From Arthrobacter sp. ZGTC412 (lineage in GTDB: Bacteria > Actinomycetota > Actinomycetes > Actinomycetales > Micrococcaceae), in contig NZ_PJII01000004.1 of the NCBI RefSeq assembly GCF_002929215.1, positions 62,001 through 126,000 on the forward strand: a stretch of DNA of 64,000 bases, read 5' to 3'. The notes beneath the pieces were generated by a model, which worked only from the letters and a program-made list of their open reading frames with translations, had not been told where the DNA came from and made no database searches. Below, one piece after another: positions 1 through 10,081 of this stretch. How positions within the stretch are numbered: the stretch's first letter is position 1; the number at the start of each line of letters is the position of its first letter. A program made the translations under genes and the position numbers.

Positions 1-180
1 ACCCTGGATCAGGGAATGAGCCTCGGAGTTGCCTACGGCATCTGGGCCGCCGCCGGCGTCGCACTGACCGCCCTTGCCAGCCGTGTCTTCTTCAAGGAGA
101 CGATCACACCCGTCATGATGCTCGGGCTCGGCCTCATCATCGGCGGCGTCCTGCTCATCGAACTGGGCGCAGCGCACTAG
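1..180 (+). CDS. SMR-family multidrug efflux subunit (C-terminal part)
   Basis: The window opens inside this gene, so only the last 59 residues are present, ending at the TAG at 178-180. They hold the end of one membrane segment, a short polar loop with FFKE, and a final hydrophobic helix. The pattern GVAYGIWAAAGV followed by FFKETIT and a GLIIGGVLLIEL-type helix is the normal C-terminal third of small multidrug resistance (EmrE/QacE/SugE) proteins, which are four-helix drug/proton antiporters of about 105-110 residues that work as dimers in the inner membrane. The membrane-embedded glutamate of TM1 lies outside the window. In many genomes SMR genes occur in pairs, and the partner could lie just upstream. 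Confidence 0.8.
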   Translation, partial: TLDQGMSLGVAYGIWAAAGVALTALASRVFFKETITPVMMLGLGLIIGGVLLIELGAAH

Positions 181-365
181 GCAGCAGATGGTGGATGTGG
201 CGTTCCATGCCTGCGTTGACGTAACCGGCGTCACCGTCTTATTCTTGATGAAACGATTCAAGGGAAAGGGCTTTCCGAAGCCTTTGAACCCTTCAAGGTC
301 ACGTCGACCATCCGGAACAGGACAGTTCCGGTTCCTTGCCAATGACGACGAAGGAATTCCTCCGA

Positions 366-1769
366 ATGAGCACCATCCCCGGTGAAAGCCATCCAATCCC
401 CGAAGCCAGCGCTGGCAAGCGGGATCCGAAGAAGGCCGCAATGAGCGGCTGGATCGGCAGCGCACTTGAGTACTACGACTTCGCCCTGTACTCGCTGGCC
501 GCCACGCTGATCTTCCCCGCCATCTTCTTCCCGTCCGAGAACAAGACCGTGGCCATCATCGCCTCGCTGGCCACCTACGCGGTGGGCTACGTCTCCCGCC
601 CCATCGGCGCTGTGGTCCTGGGCGCGTACGGTGACCGGCACGGCCGCAAGCAGGTGCTCGTCTTTGCCATGCTGCTGATGGGCTTCGCGACGTTCGCCGT
701 CGGACTGCTGCCCACGTACGGACAGGTGGGCGTCCTGGCACCGATCCTCCTGGTGATCCTCCGCCTGATCCAGGGCTTCGCCGTCGCCGGTGAACTGGGC
801 GGAGCCAGCGCGATGATCGTGGAGCACTCCCCCGACGCCAGGCGCGGCTTCTTCGCAAGCTTCAGCCTGCAGGGCACACAGGTGGGCTCCATCCTTGCCA
901 CCGCCGTGCTCCTTCCCCTTGCAGCCATCCTCCCCGCCGACCAGTTCCAGTCCTGGGGCTGGCGCATCCCGTTCCTGCTCAGCGCCTTCGTGATCCTGGC
1001 CGGCTACATCATCCGCCGCCGCGTGCAGGAGCCGCCGGCATACCTGGCGCAGACCGGAGCCAGCAAGGCGAAGCCCCGGTTCCCCCTCGTTGACCTCGTC
1101 CGCAGCCACCCCTGGGTTATGGTCCGCTGTGTCATCATGACGTTCACCAACGTGATCGGCATGGCAACGCTCATCTTCGGCGTCTCCTACGCCACCCAGG
1201 AGGGCTACGGGAACGGCTTCATTAGCAGCGAATTCCTCTGGGTGACCCTCATTGCCAACGTGGCCGCCGTGGCCACCATCCCGCTCTTCGGCGCACTCTC
1301 CGACAGGATCGGCCGGCGGATGCTGATGGTGGCCGGCGGCATCGGCGGCGGCGTGCTGGCCGGCGGATACCTGTGGGCCATCGAGCAGGGAAGCCTGGCA
1401 CTGGTCTTCGTCTGCATCGTGATTGTCCAAGGCATCTTCTTCCAGATGTGGAATGCCACCTTTGCCACGTTCTTCCAGGAGCAGTTCCCCATGCGGATCC
1501 GCGTGACAGGGTTCGCCGTGTCGCAGAATTTGGGCCTCATGATCGCGTCGTTCTTCCCGAGCATCTTCACCGCGATCGCTCCCCCGGGATCCACCAACGT
1601 CCCCCTGGTCATCGGGCTGACCACGTTCGGTATCTGCGCCGTCGCAGCGCTGGCCACGCTCCTGTCCCCCGACACCAGGGGCAAGTCGCTTGATGACCTG
1701 GAGGCCCACAAAGCTGGCACTGAATCTGCAGAGCCCGCCATTGCGCGGGAGAGCGTGACGGCGAGCTGA
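366..1769 (+). CDS. MFS transporter, metabolite:H+ symporter (MHS) type
   Basis: This is a 467-residue inner-membrane transporter with about 12 hydrophobic segments. The loop between TM2 and TM3 carries GAYGDRHGRKQVL, the MFS signature, repeated as GALSDRIGRRM in the second half. The N-terminal WIGSALEYYDFALYS motif and the RLIQGFAVAGELGGA segment are typical of the MHS subfamily (ShiA, ProP, KgtP, dicarboxylate and benzoate-type symporters). I place the start at ATG 366 because AAGGAA lies about 9 bases upstream; TTG 336 and ATG 342 in the same frame lack a good ribosome site. The gene stands alone: an unrelated gene precedes it and a strong hairpin follows. The substrate cannot be read from sequence; an organic acid or osmolyte is likely. 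Confidence 0.85.
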   Translation: MSTIPGESHPIPEASAGKRDPKKAAMSGWIGSALEYYDFALYSLAATLIFPAIFFPSENKTVAIIASLATYAVGYVSRPIGAVVLGAYGDRHGRKQVLVFAMLLMGFATFAVGLLPTYGQVGVLAPILLVILRLIQGFAVAGELGGASAMIVEHSPDARRGFFASFSLQGTQVGSILATAVLLPLAAILPADQFQSWGWRIPFLLSAFVILAGYIIRRRVQEPPAYLAQTGASKAKPRFPLVDLVRSHPWVMVRCVIMTFTNVIGMATLIFGVSYATQEGYGNGFISSEFLWVTLIANVAAVATIPLFGALSDRIGRRMLMVAGGIGGGVLAGGYLWAIEQGSLALVFVCIVIVQGIFFQMWNATFATFFQEQFPMRIRVTGFAVSQNLGLMIASFFPSIFTAIAPPGSTNVPLVIGLTTFGICAVAALATLLSPDTRGKSLDDLEAHKAGTESAEPAIARESVTAS

Positions 1770-1808
1770 CTGAGCAACATGGGCGGGCTAACTTGAGTGG
1801 CACCCAAG

Positions 1809-1850
1809 GCAAGCGGTCGACGGCGGGACTTCCCGCCGTCGGCCGCTTGC
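1809..1850 (+). terminator. Strong hairpin after the MFS gene
   Basis: Two 20-base arms with a single mismatch surround a 2-base centre (left arm 1809-1828, right arm 1831-1850). There is no long T run, which is common for actinobacterial terminators. It separates the transporter from katG. Confidence 0.7.
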
Positions 1851-1855
1851 GTTAA

Positions 1856-4258
<2,403 letters not shown>

Positions 4259-4267
4259 TCCTGTTTT

Positions 4268-4325
4268 ACCGAGTAAGGCGTCCGGGCCGGCTGCGTTGTG
4301 CGGTCGGCCCGGACGTTCACTCGGT
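4268..4325. terminator. Bidirectional hairpin between katG and the NTF2-like gene
   Basis: An 11-base perfect GC-rich stem (4279-4289 with 4305-4315) sits inside an outer ACCGAGT/ACTCGGT pairing (4268-4274 with 4319-4325). The two flanking genes converge here, so one structure can serve both. Confidence 0.7.
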
Positions 4326-4339
4326 TATGGAGACAGTGC

Positions 4340-4732
4340 CTAAGACCAGAAGTCTGTGGCCTTGGCCGTGTCCTCCTGAAATTCGCGGACCTCGGTGACT
4401 TTCCCGTCCCTCAGCGTGAACACGAGGACCCCGTTCTGCTTCATTGACTTCCCGTTGCGCTGTGCCTCAGCGGATTGCACGCTGACCGTGTGACGTTCTC
4501 CGGCAATCACGTCCTGCAGTTCAACTTTGGCCGTGCCGCCTGACAGGGTGAACAATTCAGCGAAGTAGGCCATGATCGCCTTTTTGCCCTGCTTATCGCC
4601 GGCGAGGCCACCGCTGCCGCCAACGTGGTAGACCGCGTCGTCAGCGAACAGGCCCATCAGCGTCTCCATGTCGCCTCCGTTGAAGGCTTCATAGCCGCGC
4701 CGCACCACGGCTGCGTCTTCCTGATTTCCCAT
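4340..4732 (-). CDS. SnoaL/NTF2-like domain protein
   Basis: A 130-residue protein with the cone-shaped SnoaL-like fold. The opening helix (VVRRGYEAFNGGDMETLMGLFADDAVYHV) is followed by a glycine-rich turn, a second helix and four strands that end in FTLRDGKVTEVREF. Members include steroid isomerases, polyketide cyclases and many proteins of unknown role, so no reaction is assigned. The start is moved to ATG 4732, preceded by GGAGAGGG; a longer reading to 4792 adds a basic stretch with no family match. It lies 90 bases downstream of the multicopper oxidase gene in the same direction and could be cotranscribed with it. Confidence 0.75.
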   Translation of the reverse strand: MGNQEDAAVVRRGYEAFNGGDMETLMGLFADDAVYHVGGSGGLAGDKQGKKAIMAYFAELFTLSGGTAKVELQDVIAGERHTVSVQSAEAQRNGKSMKQNGVLVFTLRDGKVTEVREFQEDTAKATDFWS

Positions 4733-4822
4733 CTCGAACCCTCTCCGTCGCCATTGTCGGGGTCCCAGCGCAGCAAGTTTAAGCCTGCCCATTTTTGTTG
4801 TCCATCGGATAGACAGCCTTGT

Positions 4823-7189
4823 TTATGCGGCGGTGACGGTCACAGTCCGGGTCGCGAGAACCTGACCGGTGATCCAGTGCTGGAAATCGATGGCGATGGT
4901 GTACTTTCCAGCGCTTGGCGGGCGCAGCAGGAAGTCGAACTTCTCCGCCGCCCCGGACTTGATGATGCTGGTCAACAGCGGCTTCCCTGCCGAGGACGGC
5001 GGAACGGCCGGCCCTGCCGGGTTGGGGGTGTTCCAAAACGGACGGCCATCATGCCCCACCAGTTCGGCGATGGCCACCGGCCTTCCGGCGGCATCGAGGA
5101 ACCGCGTGCGGGTGGGGAAGTAATCCACGTTCACCATTCGCACCAGGGTAGGCACCTTTTTGCCGGTCACCACGTTCGCCTTCATGGCAGAGATTGCCCA
5201 GACCCGATCACCTCGGGGCCGGGCCGGTATGACGCCGCCCAGCAGGAAGAAGTGCCGGGGCTGGAAGCGGTTAAGGCCCGCGTCCTCCCCTGAGAGGCCC
5301 TCTGCGTGGTTCATTTCATGCCATCGCGGATCGATTGAATACGGGGCGATCAGCGTTTCCGTCGCGATGTCATATAGCGGTCCTTCGAACGAGTGACGGC
5401 GGGTTCCCGGAGCAGCCGGTTTTGCCGGGTTTGCGGCGGGGTCCACGATCACCGCTCCAAACATGCCCATTTGGACATGGAGAGGAGTGTTGACGTGGCA
5501 GTGGTAAAAGTACGTTCCCGCTGCGCCGCGGTTCGGGTTGCCGGTTTCTGCAGCGTCCGGCCGCCACTGATAGGTGTAATGTCCTGTCACCTCGAAGGAG
5601 GTGTGACCCACGCCGTCATTGCGGGGATCCGGTTCCAGGCCGTGCCAATGGATGGTGTGAACCTTCTTGCTGGGCTTGATGGTCGCGTGGAAGATTTGCC
5701 CTTCCGTCACCCGCACCACCGGCCCCGGCAGCTGACGTCCTGACTTGTCGTTCTCGAAGCTCCATATCTCGTGCTCCGAGCCGTCGGGGAAATCGAGTTC
5801 CCTGCTGAAGAAATCCATTTCGACTGAGACGTTGGGGCGGAGGCGGAATTCGGTTTCAGGGCTGCCCTCATGCGGCTGGTCCGAAGCGAAGTCCACCTGG
5901 CTCCGGAACGTGTGGTGCGCCTCGTCCTCCACCGTTTCCGGCAGTCCGGGCTCCGGTATGGGTTTTGCGGCCAGCACCCAGTCGGACATTAAACCACCAG
6001 GGTAGAGGCCACCTGCGGCTGTCTGCGACGGTTCGGCGTGGCAGTGCATGGGGTACTTCCAGTCCTCGGTCCTGGCGTCCCAGACTTCGTCAATGACTTC
6101 GGGCGGACGCCGGACCGGCAGCATGGCTTCCTTGGTTTCAAGTGGCTGCAGCTGGACTGTGTCCTCCCACTGCTGAAGGATGACGTCGCCTACAGGGCTA
6201 ACCCTGCCACCTGTACGGGGGAAGTCGATGCCGTTGGCCCGCACTGTCCACACATGGTTCCCGTGGTAGTGCAGCTGGTGGTCCGCGATGCCGGCGTTCA
6301 CCATTCTCATCAGCTGCCCTGTGCGGACTGCACCCGGCTGGGGGGACGCGCTGAAGTTCCGCACGTCTGTTTCCCGGGGGAAGCCTGAGGGGAGCGTGTC
6401 CTCCTCCCGGTGCTCGTTGAACACCTCGTCGGTAGTGAGTGCCAGTGCCTGGAAGCCGGAGTAGCCGTTGAGCGTGAAGTACCGCGGTACGGCAGGGGTG
6501 GCGATGGGATTTACCGCTTGCCCCTTGGAGGCGATGCGCGCCCAGTTCGGTTCGACATCGTGGCACAGCCACAGCCATTGGCGCTCGAACTCTGCGCCAC
6601 CAGGGCTAAGCCGCCACGCATGTCGAGGATCAATGACAACCAAGGCACCGTACAGGCCCAGGGTTCTTTCGACAGGCTCGTTCCCGGGGTCGGAGAACAG
6701 GTACGTGCCGGGCGCGGGGGCTAGGAATTTCACTTCTTTCCTTTGCCCCGGGTTGACAATTCCACTGCTGACGTCTGCCCGGGGCCCACCGGCGGCGGCC
6801 GCCGCACGTGCACCGTGAAAGCGCAGTTCGTGTGGTTGGGACAAGTTGTTGTGGAGCAGGATGCTGACGGTACTGCCCGTTTCGGCAATGAGCGTCCGCT
6901 CCGGAAAGTAGCTGGCCCAGTGAGCACGCCGGGGCAGAAACTGGCGCTCGAACTGCGGGTCCTCCCTTAAGGGCTGCGGCCTTCCGAAAGGAGGCAAAGG
7001 AGCATTAAGGGGGTAGTGGCGGCTGGCTTTCACAGCACCGGCGGCCGTAAAGACGTGTGGGCTCATCTTCAGTGCCGGATTCGCGTCCGTTGTCCGAGTA
7101 GCCCTGTCGCCGAACCCCCGGTGGTAAACGAGCGATCCGTCCACCATGGGAAGGAACCCGTCGTTGATATACATGTTCAGCGGGCTCAT
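4823..7189 (-). CDS. Large multicopper oxidase
   Basis: This 788-residue protein carries two cupredoxin-like halves, each with copper-ligand clusters. Early motifs are HELRFHG (residues 120-126), then HQLHYHGNHVW near residue 310 and YPMHCHAEPSQ near 390. The second half has HTIHWHG near 500 and YFYHCHVNTPLHVQMGM near 560. These HxH and HCH patterns supply type 2/type 3 copper ligands. It is longer than bacterial CotA or CueO laccases (about 500 residues). No signal peptide is visible, so a cytoplasmic location or an unusual export route must be considered. ATG 7189 follows GGAGG and overlaps the stop of the small upstream gene by 4 bases, so the pair is probably translationally coupled. Substrate is unknown: metal ions or phenolics are family possibilities. 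Confidence 0.85.
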   Translation of the reverse strand: MSPLNMYINDGFLPMVDGSLVYHRGFGDRATRTTDANPALKMSPHVFTAAGAVKASRHYPLNAPLPPFGRPQPLREDPQFERQFLPRRAHWASYFPERTLIAETGSTVSILLHNNLSQPHELRFHGARAAAAAGGPRADVSSGIVNPGQRKEVKFLAPAPGTYLFSDPGNEPVERTLGLYGALVVIDPRHAWRLSPGGAEFERQWLWLCHDVEPNWARIASKGQAVNPIATPAVPRYFTLNGYSGFQALALTTDEVFNEHREEDTLPSGFPRETDVRNFSASPQPGAVRTGQLMRMVNAGIADHQLHYHGNHVWTVRANGIDFPRTGGRVSPVGDVILQQWEDTVQLQPLETKEAMLPVRRPPEVIDEVWDARTEDWKYPMHCHAEPSQTAAGGLYPGGLMSDWVLAAKPIPEPGLPETVEDEAHHTFRSQVDFASDQPHEGSPETEFRLRPNVSVEMDFFSRELDFPDGSEHEIWSFENDKSGRQLPGPVVRVTEGQIFHATIKPSKKVHTIHWHGLEPDPRNDGVGHTSFEVTGHYTYQWRPDAAETGNPNRGAAGTYFYHCHVNTPLHVQMGMFGAVIVDPAANPAKPAAPGTRRHSFEGPLYDIATETLIAPYSIDPRWHEMNHAEGLSGEDAGLNRFQPRHFFLLGGVIPARPRGDRVWAISAMKANVVTGKKVPTLVRMVNVDYFPTRTRFLDAAGRPVAIAELVGHDGRPFWNTPNPAGPAVPPSSAGKPLLTSIIKSGAAEKFDFLLRPPSAGKYTIAIDFQHWITGQVLATRTVTVTAA

Positions 7190-7392
7190 GAGAAGGCCTC
7201 CATCCTGGTAACCGGCGGCACAGCGAGACGTAAGACGTTCTCATGCGCGCCGTCGGAAAACTCCAGCTCAAAGGCGATCGTCACGGCGCCATACGTTGCG
7301 CCGGCCAGGAGGACCGCCGCTCCGCCCGGCACCTTGCCAAACTGGTGACGGTTTGATGGTTTCTTGAGGGCGGCGTCGTGCAGAAAATTCAT
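7186..7392 (-). CDS. Small protein coupled to the multicopper oxidase
   Basis: A 68-residue protein that I do not recognise. It has a basic N-terminal quarter, then a hydrophobic stretch with AAVLLAGATYGAVTIAFELEF, and a polar C-terminus. ATG 7392 has GGAG six bases upstream; GTG 7398 in the same frame is less well placed. Its stop overlaps the oxidase start (ATGA), so it is the first gene of a two-gene operon. The hydrophobic part could be a single membrane segment or a beta-rich core. A role in copper delivery or oxidase maturation is only a guess from context: it has no Cys and a single His-rich spot (NRHQF). Confidence 0.6.
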   Translation of the reverse strand: MNFLHDAALKKPSNRHQFGKVPGGAAVLLAGATYGAVTIAFELEFSDGAHENVLRLAVPPVTRMEAFS

Positions 7393-7734
7393 GACCACTC
7401 CGAACTGTTTTCTGGGGGTACGCCCAACATAGGCAATTCGAGTTATAAAAACCTTGAACTTTCCCGGTCAGCCTCCCGGAGCTATTTCCCTGACCCCTTT
7501 TCTGCGAGCGCACGGCGTCAAAGCCGCAGTACCGGTCCTGGCACCATTGAGCGGAACTCGAATTACTGGCTTCAATGACTTAGGAGGTTATGGACGGCGA
7601 GGTGAGTTTCTGCGGTTCACGTGGCCCCAGATGCGCCCGGTGGGATCGGTGAGCTGATAGCTAAACGGTGAAGCGATACGGACACAGTTATCGGCGTTCG
7701 TTTTCCAGCTACAGAAGGGCCGTCGTCAGGCTTA
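7393..7734. other. Intergenic region, no gene assigned
   Basis: 342 bases lie between the start of the oxidase operon and the end of the dehydrogenase gene. The first 100 bases are relatively AT-rich (TATAAAAAC near 7444-7452) and probably hold the promoter for the leftward oxidase operon. The rest has no ORF with both a good ribosome site and a family match. Confidence 0.5.
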
Positions 7735-8646
7735 TCAGGCGTCCGAAAGAGCGTTGCTGCGCTGAGCGATCGTCCGGACAATTCCCGTATGGTCAAGGGC
7801 ACCGTCGCCCCGCGCGACCATTTCTTCGAACAGACTTCTAATGATCTTGCTCATGGGCAGCTCCAGGTGCGCTGCTGTAGCCGCTCCAAGGACGAAGTTT
7901 AGGTCTTTGAGCTGGTTTTTGCCGCTGCCGCCTCCTGTGAAGTCGCTGTCTATCCATCTGTGCCCTTTTTGACGCAGGACTTCGGAGTCTGCCAGCCCGC
8001 CCCGGAGCAACTCCAGCATCACCGATGGGTCGAGGCCCCCGCCGCGCGCCAGGAGCATGGCTTCGGAAACTGCTGTGACTGTGCCGGCGACAACAATCTG
8101 ATTGCAGGCCTTGGCGAGTGCGCCTGACCCTCCCGGACCCATATGACGGATTGTGCTGCCCATGACCTGGAACGCTGGGGTGACCGACCTGAGCGCGTTC
8201 TCGTCCCCGCCCACCATGATGCTCAGGGTGCCGTTTTCGGCACCCACGGTCCCGCCACTGACGGGGGCGTCCAGGACCCTCACTCCGTGGTCGCGAAGAA
8301 TGCGTTCGCCAAAGGCCGCCACTGCCCCCGGCGAGACGGTCCCATGCACGACGAGTATCGGTCTGGCGATGCCCTTCGCTGACCATCCGGCTATCAGGCC
8401 TTCTTCTCCGGGCAGCAAGGACTCGACGTGGCTGAGGTCCGGTAACACGGTGAGAACGACGTCGGCCGCGGCCTCAAGAGGTGAGCGCGCGACGCGGGCG
8501 CCGAGTCCCGTCAAAGCTTCCGCCTTAGAAACCGTACGGTTCCAGACGGTCAGCTCGCCATAGCCGTTGAGCAGCCGGCGTGCCATGGGTTCACCCATTG
8601 GACCCAACCCCAGGAGGGCAAGCGAGGGGCGATCGTATCTAGACAT
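7735..8646 (-). CDS. Beta-hydroxyacid dehydrogenase (3-hydroxyisobutyrate dehydrogenase / tartronate semialdehyde reductase family)
   Basis: This 303-residue NAD(P)-dependent enzyme has an N-terminal Rossmann motif GLGPMGEPMA, the substrate-binding DAPVSGG segment near residue 125, and the catalytic lysine in the GALAKACNQ motif near residue 175. The C-terminal helical domain includes KNQLKDL, conserved across the family. Members oxidise 3-hydroxyisobutyrate or reduce tartronate semialdehyde and similar C3-C4 hydroxyacids; the exact substrate is not readable. A 15-base copy of the LacI-type operator lies 75 bases upstream of its start, so it probably belongs to the same regulon as the ABC cluster beginning at 10082, although it reads the other way. 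Confidence 0.85.
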   Translation of the reverse strand: MSRYDRPSLALLGLGPMGEPMARRLLNGYGELTVWNRTVSKAEALTGLGARVARSPLEAAADVVLTVLPDLSHVESLLPGEEGLIAGWSAKGIARPILVVHGTVSPGAVAAFGERILRDHGVRVLDAPVSGGTVGAENGTLSIMVGGDENALRSVTPAFQVMGSTIRHMGPGGSGALAKACNQIVVAGTVTAVSEAMLLARGGGLDPSVMLELLRGGLADSEVLRQKGHRWIDSDFTGGGSGKNQLKDLNFVLGAATAAHLELPMSKIIRSLFEEMVARGDGALDHTGIVRTIAQRSNALSDA

Positions 8647-8720
8647 TCAGGTCCTTAGTTGAGGGTGAAACGGAATCAGGCGTCTGCAGAAGTCACATCG
8701 GAGCATGGCCGCAAGCAACG

Positions 8721-8735
8721 GTGGAACCGGTACAC
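8721..8735 (-). promoter_or_regulatory. LacI-type operator, copy 1
   Basis: GTGGAACCGGTACAC matches the reverse complement of the 9915-9930 palindrome except for one missing base. It lies in the 153-base gap upstream of the dehydrogenase gene and downstream of the LacI gene. Confidence 0.65.
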
Positions 8736-8799
8736 TTTTTGTACCACAAGCGGCTTAGGCTGTAAACCACTCGCGGGCCGGGCATATGCCAGCTTGGAG

Positions 8800-9828
8800 C
8801 TACTTCGAGAACTGCAGCCGCGCCACGCTGGAGCGTTCGACGAGTTCGGCCGCGACGCGTATGACGTTTGGCTTTCCCGACGCTTTGCCCTGCGTGTTTG
8901 ACAAAGCCAGTTGCACAGAATGCCGGGCAAGCAGATCTATGGGCTGCCTGACGATTGTCAGTGGTGGGGTCATGAGTTCCGTCCAAGGTGAATCTTCAAA
9001 GACGATGACGGACAAGGTGCGAGGGATGTCAATTCCCGCGTGGGAGAGGCGCCGAAGGACTTCCGTTACCTGGGCGGTATTTGCAACTACCAAAGCGGTC
9101 GGCGGGTTCTCTATGCCGAGCAGCGCCGATGCAGCATCTCCTCCCGCCGGACCCCGGAACGCGGCGTGCCGTATGAGGCTTTCGTCCTGCTCGAGGCCGG
9201 CCGCTTCCATGGCTTGCCGATAGCCAGCAATCCTGTCCCGCCCGGTGGTTGAAGATGCAGGCCCGGAGATGATCCCGATGCGGCGGTGGCCGTGCGCAGC
9301 GAGGAGCGCTGTGGCAGAGCGGGAAGACTCAAAATTGTCGATGCTCACGACATCCACCTCGGGGAGCGACGGTATCGAGCGGTCAACAAAAACCACATCG
9401 GTCCCCAAGTCCTGAAGCTTCTTCCAGATCGCCAAGTTGTTGCCGGTCGGCGTCGCGATAATCCCACTGACCCGGCGTTCGATCAGTGTCGACAGGCGCT
9501 CCGACTCCAACTGGTCATCCTCTTGGGTGGTCATCAGCAGCACTTGAATTCCGCGGGAGTGAGCTTCCTGCACTACCTGGTCGGCAAGGCGGGCGAAAAA
9601 CGGGTTGGAGACATCAGCGAGCAGCAACCCCAGTGTGGTGGGAGGGCCGTACTTGAGCTCCCTGGCCGCCGTGCGGGGATGGTAGCCCAGGTTCTGCATG
9701 ACTTCATTTACCCTGCTGCGCGTGGCTGCGGCGACTGGACCTGACCCTGGGTTCAGCACCCGGGAGACGACTGCAACGGACACCCCGGCCGCCTGGGCAA
9801 CGTCGCGGATGGTCGGTTGTTTCTGCAC
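8800..9828 (-). CDS. LacI-family transcriptional regulator
   Basis: A 342-residue repressor-type protein. Residues 5-50 form the LacI helix-turn-helix and hinge region (TIRDVAQAAGVSVAVVSRVLN, then NLGYHPRTAARELK). The remaining residues form the periplasmic-binding-protein-like effector domain (TLGLLLADVSNPFF, IATPTGNN, VSIDNFES, GHRRIGIISGP). The ligand is unknown. The gene sits between two near-identical AACCGGTT-centred palindromes, one before the hydroxyacid dehydrogenase and one in the divergent region before the SAF-domain oxidoreductase operon. This makes it the likely local regulator of both, and probably of itself. ATG 9828 is the first in-frame start, directly before the HTH. Confidence 0.93.
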   Translation of the reverse strand: MQKQPTIRDVAQAAGVSVAVVSRVLNPGSGPVAAATRSRVNEVMQNLGYHPRTAARELKYGPPTTLGLLLADVSNPFFARLADQVVQEAHSRGIQVLLMTTQEDDQLESERLSTLIERRVSGIIATPTGNNLAIWKKLQDLGTDVVFVDRSIPSLPEVDVVSIDNFESSRSATALLAAHGHRRIGIISGPASSTTGRDRIAGYRQAMEAAGLEQDESLIRHAAFRGPAGGDAASALLGIENPPTALVVANTAQVTEVLRRLSHAGIDIPRTLSVIVFEDSPWTELMTPPLTIVRQPIDLLARHSVQLALSNTQGKASGKPNVIRVAAELVERSSVARLQFSK

Positions 9829-9914
9829 GCCTACTCCTTGGCTGACACTTCTTGGACATCTTGGAACTTTTTCAGCCTAGGGCTTGACCCCGGGCCCACC
9901 CCTGTGACATAAAA

Positions 9915-9930
9915 GTGTAACCGGTTCCAC
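9915..9930 (+). promoter_or_regulatory. LacI-type operator, copy 2
   Basis: GTGTAACCGGTTCCAC is a near-perfect 16-base palindrome, with arms differing at only one pair. It lies between the divergent LacI gene and the oxidoreductase/ABC operon. Confidence 0.75.
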
Positions 9931-10081
9931 TTAGTTTACCTTAGTTCCGTCCCGCCTGTTCTGCAGGCTCGCCCCAGGGCGACGGGTCCTAAGAGGAACT
10001 CTGGAACCCCCAAAGCTGCGGCTGGTCCAAACCAGCCTGCACCCCTTCCGGAACAGCGCCGTATCCCTTGAAAGGCAACCC

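Noticed and set aside
258-1709. Long minus-strand reading frame opposite the MFS transporter
   Set aside because: It is a mirror of a strongly GC3-biased gene, lacks membrane or domain motifs, and its composition (Asp/Glu/Gly/His-rich) is typical of antisense frames.
7590-7652. 20-codon plus-strand ORF behind AGGAGG
   Set aside because: The ribosome site is only 2 bases from the ATG and there is no family or context support.
7570-7740. Minus-strand piece reading LTDPTGRIWGHVNRR, like the tail of an HNH-type protein
   Set aside because: Too short, no start, and only the TDPTGR stretch is suggestive; not enough to call a remnant.
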